A stretch of 64,000 nucleotides of DNA. Origin: Actinomycetota bacterium. GTDB taxonomy: Bacteria > Actinomycetota > Thermoleophilia > Gaiellales > Gaiellaceae. Position 1 is the stretch's first letter. Each line of letters opens with the position of its first letter. The notes under the pieces are model-generated. The model was given only the letters and a program-made list of their open reading frames with translations, did no database searches and was not told where the DNA came from. This document shows, one piece after another, positions 32,929 through 41,014 of the stretch. The stretch covers positions 62,001 through 126,000 of the forward strand of contig PLJC01000026.1 of the NCBI GenBank assembly GCA_003139545.1, given 5' to 3'. A program made the position numbers and the translations under genes.

Positions 32929-33752
32929 CCGAGCTCCCCGCCTCACCGCGGGACGATCTCCACGTCCGACGGGCGCTGCTTGCGCTCGAGTTCCCGGGCC
33001 TTGGCGACTTCGACGATCCGCGGCTCGCGTGGCGGCGCTTGTTCGGGGAGCTCTTCGGGACGTTTCTGCTCGTGCTCGTCGGCGCCGGCGGCGCCGTCGT
33101 CAGCGCGCTCAGCCACGGCGCGGTCAGCAGGACGGCTGCCGTCGCGGCGCCGGGGCTGATGGTGATGGCGATCATCCTCTTCATGGGCGCCGTGTCGGGC
33201 GCGCACTTGAACCCCGCCGTCACGCTCGCGTTCAGCCTGCGCCGCGACTTCCCCTGGCGGCGCGTCCCGGGGTACCTGCTCGCGCAACTCAGCGGCGCGA
33301 CGCTTGCGTGCCTGTTCCTCTGGGCGGTCTACGGCAAAGTGGGTGCACTCGGGGCAACCGAGCCCGGCGCAGGCATCGCGGACTGGAAGGTGATGCTGAC
33401 CGAGCTCGTGCTCACGGGCGGGCTCGTCAGCACGATCCTCGGCACCGCCTCGCGCGCCCAGAACGTCGGCCCGTTCTCGGCTCTCGCCGTCGGCGGCTAC
33501 ATCATCCTCGCCGGCCTCTGGTCGAGCCCGATCAGCGGCGCGTCCATGAATCCCGCGCGCTCGTTCGCCCCCGACCTCGTCCTGGGACGCTTCGACCACT
33601 TCTGGGCCTACGTCGTCGGGCCGGCCATCGGCGGCCTGATCGCGGTCGGCATCGCCTGGCTCCTCCGCGGGCCCGGAGGCGATCCCGGCGGCCTCGCTGC
33701 CGCCCGCGGCACGCTCAGAGACCCGAACGCGACAGCCGGCCCGCCCGGCTGA
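32925..33752 (+). CDS. Aquaporin/glycerol facilitator (MIP family)
   Basis: A 275-residue channel with six membrane segments and both half-helix motifs: GAHLNPAVT near residue 91 and GASMNPARS near residue 206. The residues beside the second motif (ASMNPARSFAPDL) suggest a water-type aquaporin, and a 40-residue N-terminal extension precedes the first helix. GTG start overlapping the ParB-like gene. It moves water or small neutral solutes across the membrane. The glycerol kinase at 53 kb is too far to imply a glycerol operon. Confidence 0.92.
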   Translation: MTELPASPRDDLHVRRALLALEFPGLGDFDDPRLAWRRLFGELFGTFLLVLVGAGGAVVSALSHGAVSRTAAVAAPGLMVMAIILFMGAVSGAHLNPAVTLAFSLRRDFPWRRVPGYLLAQLSGATLACLFLWAVYGKVGALGATEPGAGIADWKVMLTELVLTGGLVSTILGTASRAQNVGPFSALAVGGYIILAGLWSSPISGASMNPARSFAPDLVLGRFDHFWAYVVGPAIGGLIAVGIAWLLRGPGGDPGGLAAARGTLRDPNATAGPPG

Positions 33753-33764
33753 ACAGCGCTCGCG

Positions 33765-33770
33765 TACGAT
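33765..33770 (+). promoter_or_regulatory. Leaderless -10 box TACGAT before an ATC codon
   Basis: TACGAT stands 6 nt before the ATC at 33777, the same sequence and spacing as before the GTG at 42146. It overlaps a CGATCG-CC-CGATCG inverted repeat (33767-33780). Confidence 0.45.
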
Positions 33771-33776
33771 CGCCCG

Positions 33777-34154
33777 ATCGACGGTGAGCAAGAGACGATC
33801 TGGGCGGCGGTCAACGAGATCTACGCGGGCTTCCTCGCCGGCGATCGAGAGCGCATCGACCGGCAGATCGACCCGTCGGCGACGATCTGGGACGCGTTCG
33901 AGCCGGGTTTGATCCGGGGGAAGCGCGAGCTCGACCGGTTACGCGACCGCCGACCGCCGGGAGCGCCTCCGTCGGCGATCGAGGCGAGCGATCCCGTCAT
34001 CGACGTTTGGGGCGACACCGCGCTCGTTCGTCACCTCCTCTCCGTCGTCGAAGACGGCCGGACGACACGCGTGCGGAACACGAGCGTCTGGCGTCGAACC
34101 AACGGCACGTGGCTCGTCGTGCACAACCACGAGGACGTGCTCGGAGCGCTATAG
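33777..34154 (+). CDS. NTF2-like/SnoaL-type protein, apparent ATC start
   Basis: A protein of about 125 residues with the cone-shaped NTF2-like fold: EIYAGFLAGDRERIDRQID, ATIWDAFEPGLIRGKRELD and WRRTNGTWLVVHNHED are in the expected order of a ketosteroid-isomerase/DUF4440-type protein. Family homology starts at about GEQETIWAAV, but no ATG, GTG or TTG occurs in frame between the aquaporin stop and that point; the first TTG (33909) would remove the first third. The ATC at 33777 lies 6 nt after a TACGAT box and is the best placed initiator. A GTG at 33784 is out of frame. A sequence error is the other explanation. Confidence 0.65.
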   Translation: MDGEQETIWAAVNEIYAGFLAGDRERIDRQIDPSATIWDAFEPGLIRGKRELDRLRDRRPPGAPPSAIEASDPVIDVWGDTALVRHLLSVVEDGRTTRVRNTSVWRRTNGTWLVVHNHEDVLGAL

Positions 34155-34157
34155 GCT
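34152..34157 (+). promoter_or_regulatory. Leaderless -10 box TAGGCT
   Basis: TAGGCT overlaps the stop codon of the NTF2-like gene and stands 7 nt before the GTG at 34165, so a new transcript probably begins at the next gene. Confidence 0.5.
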
Positions 34158-34164
34158 GACCCCG

Positions 34165-34485
34165 GTGGCGGGCGAGAGCATGACGCTGTACGACCTGCGA
34201 GTCACCGTCGAGCGGATCGAGGGGCGCTCGGTCTGCGGGCTCGAGATCGGCGACTACTTCGAGCTGACGGAGTCGAGCAAGCTCCGCATCCCCGAAGGGC
34301 GACACTTCTGCATGTACGCGCTCCAGTCGGTCATTCCGTTGCTGGCGGCGAAGCAGCGTCACCTTCCCGAGACCGACTGGCTCGAGCTGGACTCGCACGT
34401 CGCGTGCCCGGATCCGGACGAGCGCGTGATCATGCGGATAGAGCGAATCGGCGAGCGGACGATGCGCACCGACGACCTCACGTGA
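34165..34485 (+). CDS. TIGR04076-family protein
   Basis: A 106-residue protein. LYDLRVTVERIEGR, CGLEIGDYFEL, FCMYALQSVIPLL and a cysteine in HVACPDPDERV match the TIGR04076 family of small proteins often placed next to oxidoreductases; their function is unknown. The GTG is supported by the -10 box. It overlaps the luciferase-like gene as GTGA and starts the unit 34165-36599. Confidence 0.72.
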   Translation: MAGESMTLYDLRVTVERIEGRSVCGLEIGDYFELTESSKLRIPEGRHFCMYALQSVIPLLAAKQRHLPETDWLELDSHVACPDPDERVIMRIERIGERTMRTDDLT

Positions 34486-35465
34486 GCGACGGACGGCGCG
34501 AGCTCGGCCTCGCACTCCAGACGAACAAGCCAGTCGGCGCTTACGCGGAGCTTGCGCGCGCCGCCGAGGAGGCGGGCTTCGACGTCGTCACCGTCTTCAA
34601 TGACCTCTGGTTCCAACCGTCCCTCCCTGCTCTTCTGGAGATCGCAGCCGCGACAACGCGTGTGCGCGTCGGCGCCTCCTGCCTGAACCCGTTCACGCTG
34701 CATCCGGTCGAGATCGCCGGACAGGTCGCGGCGCTCGACCAAGCATCCGGCGGCCGCGCATTCCTCGGTCTCGCTGCGGGAGCGTGGCTTCGATCGCTCG
34801 GGATCGACTCGTCGCGCGCGCTCACCGCTGTGGCCGAAGCGTGGGAGATCGTGCGCCGGCTGCTCGCCGGCGACGATTCGGCCTTCGACGGCGAGCGGTT
34901 CGTCCTCCCGGCCGGAGCGCACTTGAGATATCCGGTCGAACGGCCGGCGGTGCCGCTTCTCGTCGGCACGTGGGCGCCGCGCCTGACGGCGTTCGCGGGT
35001 GCGCACGCCGACGAGGTGAAGCTCGGCGGAAGCGCGAACGCCGCGATGGTCGACGTCGCACGCGCGCGCGCGAGCTCGGATCGCCTGGGTATCGTCCTCG
35101 GCGCGGTCACGGTCGTCGACGAGGATGGGGATCGCGCTCGCGCCGTCGCGCGGCGGGAGGTGGCGATGTACGTCGATGTCGTAGGCGCGCTCGACCCGAC
35201 GTCGCCGATCGATCCCGAGCTGCTCGCTCGGATCCGGCTGCTCGTGCAGGAAGGCCGCGACGATGACGCCGGAGCGCTCCTTCCCGTGGATGTGCTCGAC
35301 CGCTTCGCCTTCGCAGGCACGCCCGCCGAAATCGCGGCCCACGTGGAAGCAGTGCTCGACGCCGGCGCGCGTCGTGTCGACTTCGGCACTCCGCACGGAA
35401 TCGACGAACGACATGGCGTCGAGCTTCTGTGCCGGGAGGTCTTGCCGCGCCTTAGGATCGCGTAG
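34482..35465 (+). CDS. LLM-class (F420-dependent) oxidoreductase
   Basis: A 327-residue luciferase-like TIM-barrel protein. LGLALQTNKPVGAYAELARA at the N-terminus, VRVGASCLNPFTLHP, and WAPRLTAFAGAHADEVKLGG are in the order expected for F420-dependent methylenetetrahydromethanopterin-reductase-like enzymes of actinobacteria. It should transfer hydride from reduced F420 or FMN; the substrate is unknown. The GTG overlaps the upstream stop by 4 nt and its stop abuts the ATG of the M24 peptidase. Confidence 0.88.
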   Translation: MSDGRRELGLALQTNKPVGAYAELARAAEEAGFDVVTVFNDLWFQPSLPALLEIAAATTRVRVGASCLNPFTLHPVEIAGQVAALDQASGGRAFLGLAAGAWLRSLGIDSSRALTAVAEAWEIVRRLLAGDDSAFDGERFVLPAGAHLRYPVERPAVPLLVGTWAPRLTAFAGAHADEVKLGGSANAAMVDVARARASSDRLGIVLGAVTVVDEDGDRARAVARREVAMYVDVVGALDPTSPIDPELLARIRLLVQEGRDDDAGALLPVDVLDRFAFAGTPAEIAAHVEAVLDAGARRVDFGTPHGIDERHGVELLCREVLPRLRIA

Positions 35466-36599
35466 ATGTTCGACTACGCACAACGCCGCCGGCGGCTGCA
35501 CGAGCGGATGGAGGCCGCGGGCGTCGACGTGCTCTTCCTCGCCCCCTCCGCCGACCTCGAGTACCTCACCGGCGTGGAGCGGCAGATCCCGAGCTTCGGC
35601 GAGGCGTCGTACGCCCACGGGTGGGTGACGGGCGCGTTCTTCCGGCCGGGCGCCGATCCCGTGTTCGTCCTCCCGCGCATGTTCGCGGCGTTCGATCTTC
35701 GCGAAGAGCCCGACGGCGAGGTGATCGTCGTCAGTGAGACCGACGACGGCCCTGCGATCTTCGAGCGCGCGGCTAAAGGAATGGGACCGGCCGACACCGT
35801 CGCGGTCGGCGACAGAGTCTGGGCCGAGACAGTGCTCCGCCTCGGCAGCGCATTCGGCTACGAGCGGCTTCGAACCGGCTCGCAGCTCGTCAACGAGCTT
35901 CGTCGCGTGAAGACGGAAGAGGAGCTTGCAACGATGGGCCGCGCGATCGTGACCGTCGAGCGCGCCATGGCAGCCATCGCGCCGCTCGTCGTGCCGGGCG
36001 TCAGCATGTCGGATCTCGTGGAGGGCGTCGAACACGAGCTGCGCGCCTCCGGCTCCCGCTGTCCGTCGTTCACGACCCACATCTTCACCGGGCTCGGCGA
36101 GGACGACTTCGACTCCGGAGCCGTGACCGCCCGCTCGCCCATCCCCTCGGGCACTGCGGTGATGTTCGACTTCGGCGGCGTCGTCGATGGGTACTGCTCC
36201 GACTTCGGCCGGACGATCTATTGCGGGGAACCGCCTGCCGACTACCGCGACGCCTACGAGGTCATGCTCGCCGCCCAGGAGGCCGGGCGCGCCGCGGCGA
36301 AGGCCGGCGCGATCGCTCGCGACGTCAACGCCGCTTGCCGCCGGCCGATCGAGGAGGCGGGTCTCGGAGAGCACTTCCGCCACCGGATGGGCCACGGCAT
36401 CGGGATGGACGTCCACGAGCGCCCGTTCCTCTCAACGGAGGACGAGACGCCGCTCGCTCCGGGCATGACGTTCACCGACGAGCCGTCGATCATCATCCCC
36501 GGCCGCTTCAGCGTCCGCATCGAGGACATCCTCGTGATCGAGGAGGGCGGCGGGCGGAAGCTGAACTCCTATCCCGCCGCCCTCGTCGCGAACGACTAG
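35466..36599 (+). CDS. M24-family metallopeptidase (Xaa-Pro peptidase/creatinase type)
   Basis: A 377-residue pita-bread enzyme. The N-terminal creatinase-like domain (1-135) is followed by the catalytic domain with metal ligands Asp in MFDFGG, Asp in CSDFGRT, His in RMGHGIG, Glu in TDEPSI and Glu in RIEDIL. Members hydrolyse Xaa-Pro bonds or creatine-like C-N bonds. The ATG directly follows the LLM stop. Its stop adjoins that of the convergent importer subunit gene, so a role in degrading imported peptides or N-modified amino acids is likely. Confidence 0.9.
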   Translation: MFDYAQRRRRLHERMEAAGVDVLFLAPSADLEYLTGVERQIPSFGEASYAHGWVTGAFFRPGADPVFVLPRMFAAFDLREEPDGEVIVVSETDDGPAIFERAAKGMGPADTVAVGDRVWAETVLRLGSAFGYERLRTGSQLVNELRRVKTEEELATMGRAIVTVERAMAAIAPLVVPGVSMSDLVEGVEHELRASGSRCPSFTTHIFTGLGEDDFDSGAVTARSPIPSGTAVMFDFGGVVDGYCSDFGRTIYCGEPPADYRDAYEVMLAAQEAGRAAAKAGAIARDVNAACRRPIEEAGLGEHFRHRMGHGIGMDVHERPFLSTEDETPLAPGMTFTDEPSIIIPGRFSVRIEDILVIEEGGGRKLNSYPAALVAND

Positions 36600-38195
36600 C
36601 TACTTCGGCGACACCTGCGTGACGTCGACGTCGTACTCCGCGTTGAAGACCGCGTTCTTGAGGTCGGACGTGGAGACGAACACCTGCGTCGGCTGCATGA
36701 GCGGGAAGTACGGCCCGCTTTCGTTCAAGTCATGCTGGAACTGCTGGTAGATGGCCTTGCGCTGCGCCGCGTTCGTCGTGACGAGCGCCTTCGCCGCCAG
36801 CTTCTCGATCGCCGGGTCCGCGCCCTTCGCCCAGCCGGCACGTAGGCCTACGAGCTGCCCCGGCGCGAACGTCAGATAGTCGGCCGGATCCGGATAGTCC
36901 GGGCCCCAGAGCGACAGGCCGAACGCCATCTGGCCGCTGCGGTACGCGGTCAGCCAGTTCGACGTCGGCGAGCCCGAGAGCTGGATGTTGAAGCCCTCGG
37001 CCTGGAGGTTCGCCTGAACCTTCTCCGCCATGGTCGTGAACGGCACACCGTTGATCGTGAGGTCGGACGGGTACTGCAGGGTCACCTGCTGGCTTCCCTG
37101 CCCGGACGCCGCGAGCGCCGCCTTGGCCTTCGCAACGTCCTGCTTGACGGCGTCCTTCTGTGGCAGCGAGCCGAGGAACATCGACGGGATGAGTCCAGGC
37201 GCTTGGATCGCGCCCGGGCCGGCAACCGACAGGATCGACTTGTAGTCGAGCGCGTAGCGGACGGCCTGCTGCCACTGCTCGTTCGAGGTCACCGAGGAGA
37301 CCTTCGGGTCGTTGTTCGCGAACAGCCAGAACACCCACGTCGACGGCTGCAGCGAGACGTGGAGCTTCGAGTTCCCCTGCAGACCGGTGGCCTGGTCGGC
37401 CGCCAGGTCGATCGCGATCTCGTGCGTCCCGCGCTGGACGTTGATCAGCTGCGTCGTCGCAATCATGTTTCGGACGACGACTGTGCTGAATCCGGGCTTC
37501 TTCGGGCCCCAGTACTTCGCGTTCGGGGCGAGCACGACCTGCGAGGTCGTGCTGAACGACTTCAGCACGTACGGCCCGCTGCCGGCGCCGGCCGAAGCGG
37601 GCGTGTTGAGCCACGTCTCCGCCTTGTCCGCCGTCGACGCGTTGGCGGCCGACGTGCCGCCGTGCGCCTTGACGAGCGCCGAGTTGACGATGCCCGTCGA
37701 CGGGTTGGCGAGGATCGCCGGAAGTTCAGTGTCCGGCGTGGCCGACGTCATGACGACCCCGTATTTGCCGGCTGCCTTCACCTTCACCCCGGCAAGCAGG
37801 AACGCCGGATTGCCCTTGATGTTCACGAGCCTGTTGAAGGAGAAGACGACGTCTTTCGACGTCAACGGTGTGCCGTTCGCGAAGTGGACGTTCTTCTTCA
37901 ACTGGAACGTGAAGGTCTTCGCGCCGTTCGTCGCCTTCCACGAGGAGACGAGCAGCGGAATCGGATTGGCGAGGTCGCCGCCCTTGTACGTGAACAGCGT
38001 GTCGTAGAGGGCGCGGTCGATGATCGAAGCCGTCGGGTCGAACGCGCGCTGCGGGTCCGACGTCTTGATCGTGAACGAGTTGTCGACGACGAGCGTCGCG
38101 CCCGCCGTGTGATGCGCGGTTGCTCCGAACGCGGCCGCAGCGCTGGCGAGAATGCCGGCAGCTGCAACGAGCGCGAGCCACTTCCACCTTCTCAA
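36600..38195 (-). CDS. ABC importer substrate-binding protein (SBP_bac_5, peptide type)
   Basis: A 531-residue exported binding protein, with signal peptide 1-26 and a family-5 fold: DPTASIIDRALYDTLF near 52, LKKNVHFANGTPLTSKDVVF near 98 and WGPDYPDPADYL near 425. No lipobox cysteine is present, so it may be tethered by an uncleaved signal or be free. It starts with TTG, preceded by GAGGAGGG. It is the last gene of a complete dpp/opp-like operon running from 42096. Confidence 0.92.
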   Translation of the reverse strand: MRRWKWLALVAAAGILASAAAAFGATAHHTAGATLVVDNSFTIKTSDPQRAFDPTASIIDRALYDTLFTYKGGDLANPIPLLVSSWKATNGAKTFTFQLKKNVHFANGTPLTSKDVVFSFNRLVNIKGNPAFLLAGVKVKAAGKYGVVMTSATPDTELPAILANPSTGIVNSALVKAHGGTSAANASTADKAETWLNTPASAGAGSGPYVLKSFSTTSQVVLAPNAKYWGPKKPGFSTVVVRNMIATTQLINVQRGTHEIAIDLAADQATGLQGNSKLHVSLQPSTWVFWLFANNDPKVSSVTSNEQWQQAVRYALDYKSILSVAGPGAIQAPGLIPSMFLGSLPQKDAVKQDVAKAKAALAASGQGSQQVTLQYPSDLTINGVPFTTMAEKVQANLQAEGFNIQLSGSPTSNWLTAYRSGQMAFGLSLWGPDYPDPADYLTFAPGQLVGLRAGWAKGADPAIEKLAAKALVTTNAAQRKAIYQQFQHDLNESGPYFPLMQPTQVFVSTSDLKNAVFNAEYDVDVTQVSPK

Positions 38196-38213
38196 CGAAC
38201 CCTCCTCGGTCGG

Positions 38214-38227
38214 GATTTGATCAAATC
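38214..38227. promoter_or_regulatory. 14-bp perfect palindrome GATTTGATCAAATC
   Basis: This AT-rich palindrome in GC-rich surroundings lies 19 bp upstream of the binding-protein start and overlaps the stop codon of the upstream ATPase gene. It may be an operator for separate control of the binding protein or an mRNA-processing element. Confidence 0.45.
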
Positions 38228-39174
38228 ACCCTAAACCCTTGGATCCCGGCTAGCCAACAGGCGGCCGCTCGGCCATTTGGCAACGATTCGAGCGGCGGCT
38301 CCTCTGTGAGACAGCGGTCGAAGACGTAGGGGCAGCGCGGATGAAACCGGCACCCGGTCGGCGGCCTCGCCGGATCGGGCACCTCGCCGGGCAGGCTCTC
38401 GGGGAGGACGCCGCCGCCGTCCGGGCGCGGAACGGCGGCGATGAGCGCCTCTGTGTACGGGTGCGCCGGGCGGGCCCAGAGCGGAAGCGTCGCGCCCGTC
38501 TCCACCATCTTCCCGAGGTACATCACCGACACGCGGTCGGCGACGTGCCGGACGATGGCCAGATCGTGCGAGATGAGGAGAAGCCCGAGCCCGAGGTCGC
38601 GCGCAAGAGCCGCAAGGAGGTTCGCGAGTTGCGCCTGCGCCGACGCGTCGAGGGACGCGAGCGGTTCGTCGAGGACGATCACCGCCGGATCGGCCGCGAG
38701 CGCGCGCGCGATCGCGATGCGCTGGCGCTGGCCGCCGGAGAACTCGTGCGGATACCGGGACGCTGCGACGCCGGGCAGCCCGACGAGCTCGCACAGCTCA
38801 TGAACGCGGGCAGTGCGCGCCGCGTTCGTCCGGAGACCGATCCCGTCTGCGATCTGCGAACCGGCGGTGCGCCGCGGGTTGAGCGACGAGTACGGATTCT
38901 GGAATACGAGCTGGAGCCGTACGAGAGCGGCCGGGCGAGCCCTTCGCGTCATCGGTGTAACGGGCTCTCCTTCGAAAACCACGCTCCCGCTCGTCGCCGG
39001 AACGAGTCCGACGGCCGCGCGCGCGAGCGTCGACTTGCCGCAGCCGGACTCGCCGACGAGGCCGACGATCTGTCCGCGCTCGACGTCCAGGCTCGCGCCG
39101 GCTACAGCGCGCACGTGGCCCCCGCCACGGCGCTCGTAGTCGACGACGACGTCCCGAAGCTCGAGGACGCTCAT
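38221..39174 (-). CDS. ABC importer ATPase, DppF/OppF type
   Basis: A 317-residue ATPase. Walker A GESGCGKST at about 43, Q-loop FQNPYSSLNPR, signature FSGGQRQR, Walker B VIVLDEPLASLD and switch His in LISHDLAI are complete. The C-terminal oligopeptide-transporter extension has the cysteine set GCRFHPRCPY and RC, which in relatives binds an Fe-S cluster. The ATG overlaps the upstream ATPase by 4 nt. Confidence 0.93.
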   Translation of the reverse strand: MSVLELRDVVVDYERRGGGHVRAVAGASLDVERGQIVGLVGESGCGKSTLARAAVGLVPATSGSVVFEGEPVTPMTRRARPAALVRLQLVFQNPYSSLNPRRTAGSQIADGIGLRTNAARTARVHELCELVGLPGVAASRYPHEFSGGQRQRIAIARALAADPAVIVLDEPLASLDASAQAQLANLLAALARDLGLGLLLISHDLAIVRHVADRVSVMYLGKMVETGATLPLWARPAHPYTEALIAAVPRPDGGGVLPESLPGEVPDPARPPTGCRFHPRCPYVFDRCLTEEPPLESLPNGRAAACWLAGIQGFRVI

Positions 39175-40136
39175 GCCGAGAACGGGTCCACGGGGCACGC
39201 CAGCCGGCGGTCGGAGACAGCCCGCAGCTCGGGGACGTCGACTCGGCATGAGTCGACCGCATGGGTGCACCGCGTATGGAAGGAGCAGCCGGACGGAATG
39301 TGCCCCGGGGTCGGCGGCGACCCGCCGATGGCGACAAGCGGCCGCTCCTTCGCCGCCTCCGGATGCGGGAGCGCGTCGAGGAGCGCACGGGTGTACGGGT
39401 GCCGCGGATGCTGGAGCACGTCGCCGCGCGCACCCGACTCGACGACGCGTCCGGCGTAGAAGACCGAGACCCGGTCGGCAATCGAGGAGAGCACGCCGAG
39501 GTCGTGCGTGATGAGGATGACCGCGAGGTCCTGCTCGCGGCGCAGGCGGTCGAGGAGTCGCAGGATGCCCGCCTGCACGGTGACGTCGAGCGCCGTCGTG
39601 GGCTCGTCGGCGATGAGTAGCTTCGGTCGGCACGCGAGCGCGATCGCAATGGCGATGCGCTGCCGCATACCGCCCGAGAAGTGATGCGGATACGCGCGCA
39701 GAGCGGCGCGCGGATCCGGGATTCGAACGTCCTCGAGCAGCTCGACCGCACGCTCCTCCGCTGCATGCCGGTCGAGATGGAGGTGGCGGCGCACATGCTC
39801 ACTCAGCTGGCGACCGACCGTGAGCATGGGATGGAGCGAGGTGAAGGGATCCTGGAACACCATCGCGAGATCTCGCCCGGCGATGTCGCGGAGCTCCCGA
39901 CGCGGCATCCCGATCAGCTCCTTGCCGGCGAAGAGTGCGGTGCCTTCGACGGTGGAGTGTTCCGGCAGGAGCCCGAGCAGCGCGAGCATCGAGATCGTCT
40001 TCCCGCTCCCGCTCTCGCCCGCGATCCCGAACACCTCACCCGGCTGCACGTCGTAGTCGACGCCGTCGACGATCGTGACGTCGCCACCCGGGATCGGCAG
40101 CTTCACGCGCAGCGATTCCACGGCGAGCACGCTCAT
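39171..40136 (-). CDS. ABC importer ATPase, DppD/OppD type
   Basis: A 321-residue ATPase. It has Walker A GESGSGKT, Q-loop FQDPFTSLHP, signature FSGGMRQR, Walker B LLIADEPTTALD and His in LITHDLGV; the C-terminal GCSFHTRCTHA and RLACP carry the oligopeptide-type cysteines. It energises the importer together with the adjacent DppF-type subunit. Four-nt overlaps with both neighbours. Confidence 0.93.
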   Translation of the reverse strand: MSVLAVESLRVKLPIPGGDVTIVDGVDYDVQPGEVFGIAGESGSGKTISMLALLGLLPEHSTVEGTALFAGKELIGMPRRELRDIAGRDLAMVFQDPFTSLHPMLTVGRQLSEHVRRHLHLDRHAAEERAVELLEDVRIPDPRAALRAYPHHFSGGMRQRIAIAIALACRPKLLIADEPTTALDVTVQAGILRLLDRLRREQDLAVILITHDLGVLSSIADRVSVFYAGRVVESGARGDVLQHPRHPYTRALLDALPHPEAAKERPLVAIGGSPPTPGHIPSGCSFHTRCTHAVDSCRVDVPELRAVSDRRLACPVDPFSA

Positions 40137-41014
40137 GCGTCGCTCTCGACCGCGCGGCGCGCGGTGCGGGGATCGAACACGTCGCGCAGGCTGTCGCCGA
40201 GGAAGTTGAACGCGAGCACCACGGTGAAGATCGCGAGCCCGGGGAACGTGCCGATCCACCACCACTGGAAGTACTGCGTCCCCTCGGCGACCATCGAGCC
40301 CCATTCGGCTTGGGGCGGCTGCGCGCCAAGGCCGAGGAACGAAAGCCCCGAGAGCAGCAAGATGGCGTTCGCGAGGTCGAGCGTCGCGAGGACGAAGACC
40401 GGGCCGATGACGTTCGGAAGAACGTCGCGGACGAGCGCGCGCCTGCTCGAGGCACCGAGAAGGCGGGCGGACTGGACGTACTCGGAGTCACCGACCGACA
40501 GAACCAGCCCGCGGACGATGCGGGCGTACGACGGCCACGCTACGACGACGATCGCGAGCGCCGCGTTGAAGAGCCCGCGGCCGAGGACCGCCGCAACGAC
40601 CATCGCGAGGATGATCGGGGGGAAGGCGAACACGAGATCCGTCGAGCGCATGAGGATGCCGTCGACGAAACCGCGGAAGTAGCCGGCGACGGCGCCGACG
40701 ATGCTGCCGATCGTCGCCGCGATCGCGACGAGCGCTAGGGCGATCGGCAGCGACACGCGCGAGCCGTAGATGACACGGGAGAGGACGTCGCGGCCGAGCT
40801 CGTCCGTTCCGAAGAGATGGTGGAGCGACGGGCTCTCGGACGCGGGGAAGCTCTGTGCAAGCGGGTTCGAAGGTGCGATGAGTGGCGCGAAGACCGCGAT
40901 CACGATCCACGCGAACGCGATCACGGTCCCCGCGATCGCGAGGGGCTGCCGCCACGCGGCCGGGATCCGCGACGAGCGGGCACGCGCCCGCAATCCGTAG
41001 GCGAGCGAGCTCAC
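40133..41014 (-). CDS. ABC importer permease, DppC type
   Basis: A 293-residue permease with an N-terminal OppC-like segment, six membrane helices and the EAA-type loop SEYVQSARLLGASSRRALVR. FGTDELGRDVLSRVIYGSR is the DppC signature preceding the core. The GTG at 41014 overlaps the DppB stop as GTGA. Confidence 0.92.
   Translation of the reverse strand: MSSLAYGLRARARSSRIPAAWRQPLAIAGTVIAFAWIVIAVFAPLIAPSNPLAQSFPASESPSLHHLFGTDELGRDVLSRVIYGSRVSLPIALALVAIAATIGSIVGAVAGYFRGFVDGILMRSTDLVFAFPPIILAMVVAAVLGRGLFNAALAIVVVAWPSYARIVRGLVLSVGDSEYVQSARLLGASSRRALVRDVLPNVIGPVFVLATLDLANAILLLSGLSFLGLGAQPPQAEWGSMVAEGTQYFQWWWIGTFPGLAIFTVVLAFNFLGDSLRDVFDPRTARRAVESDA

Noticed and set aside
33909..34154. TTG at 33909 as the start of the NTF2-like gene
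   Set aside because: It would remove the first helix and strand that clearly belong to the fold; the coding signal extends upstream to about 33777.
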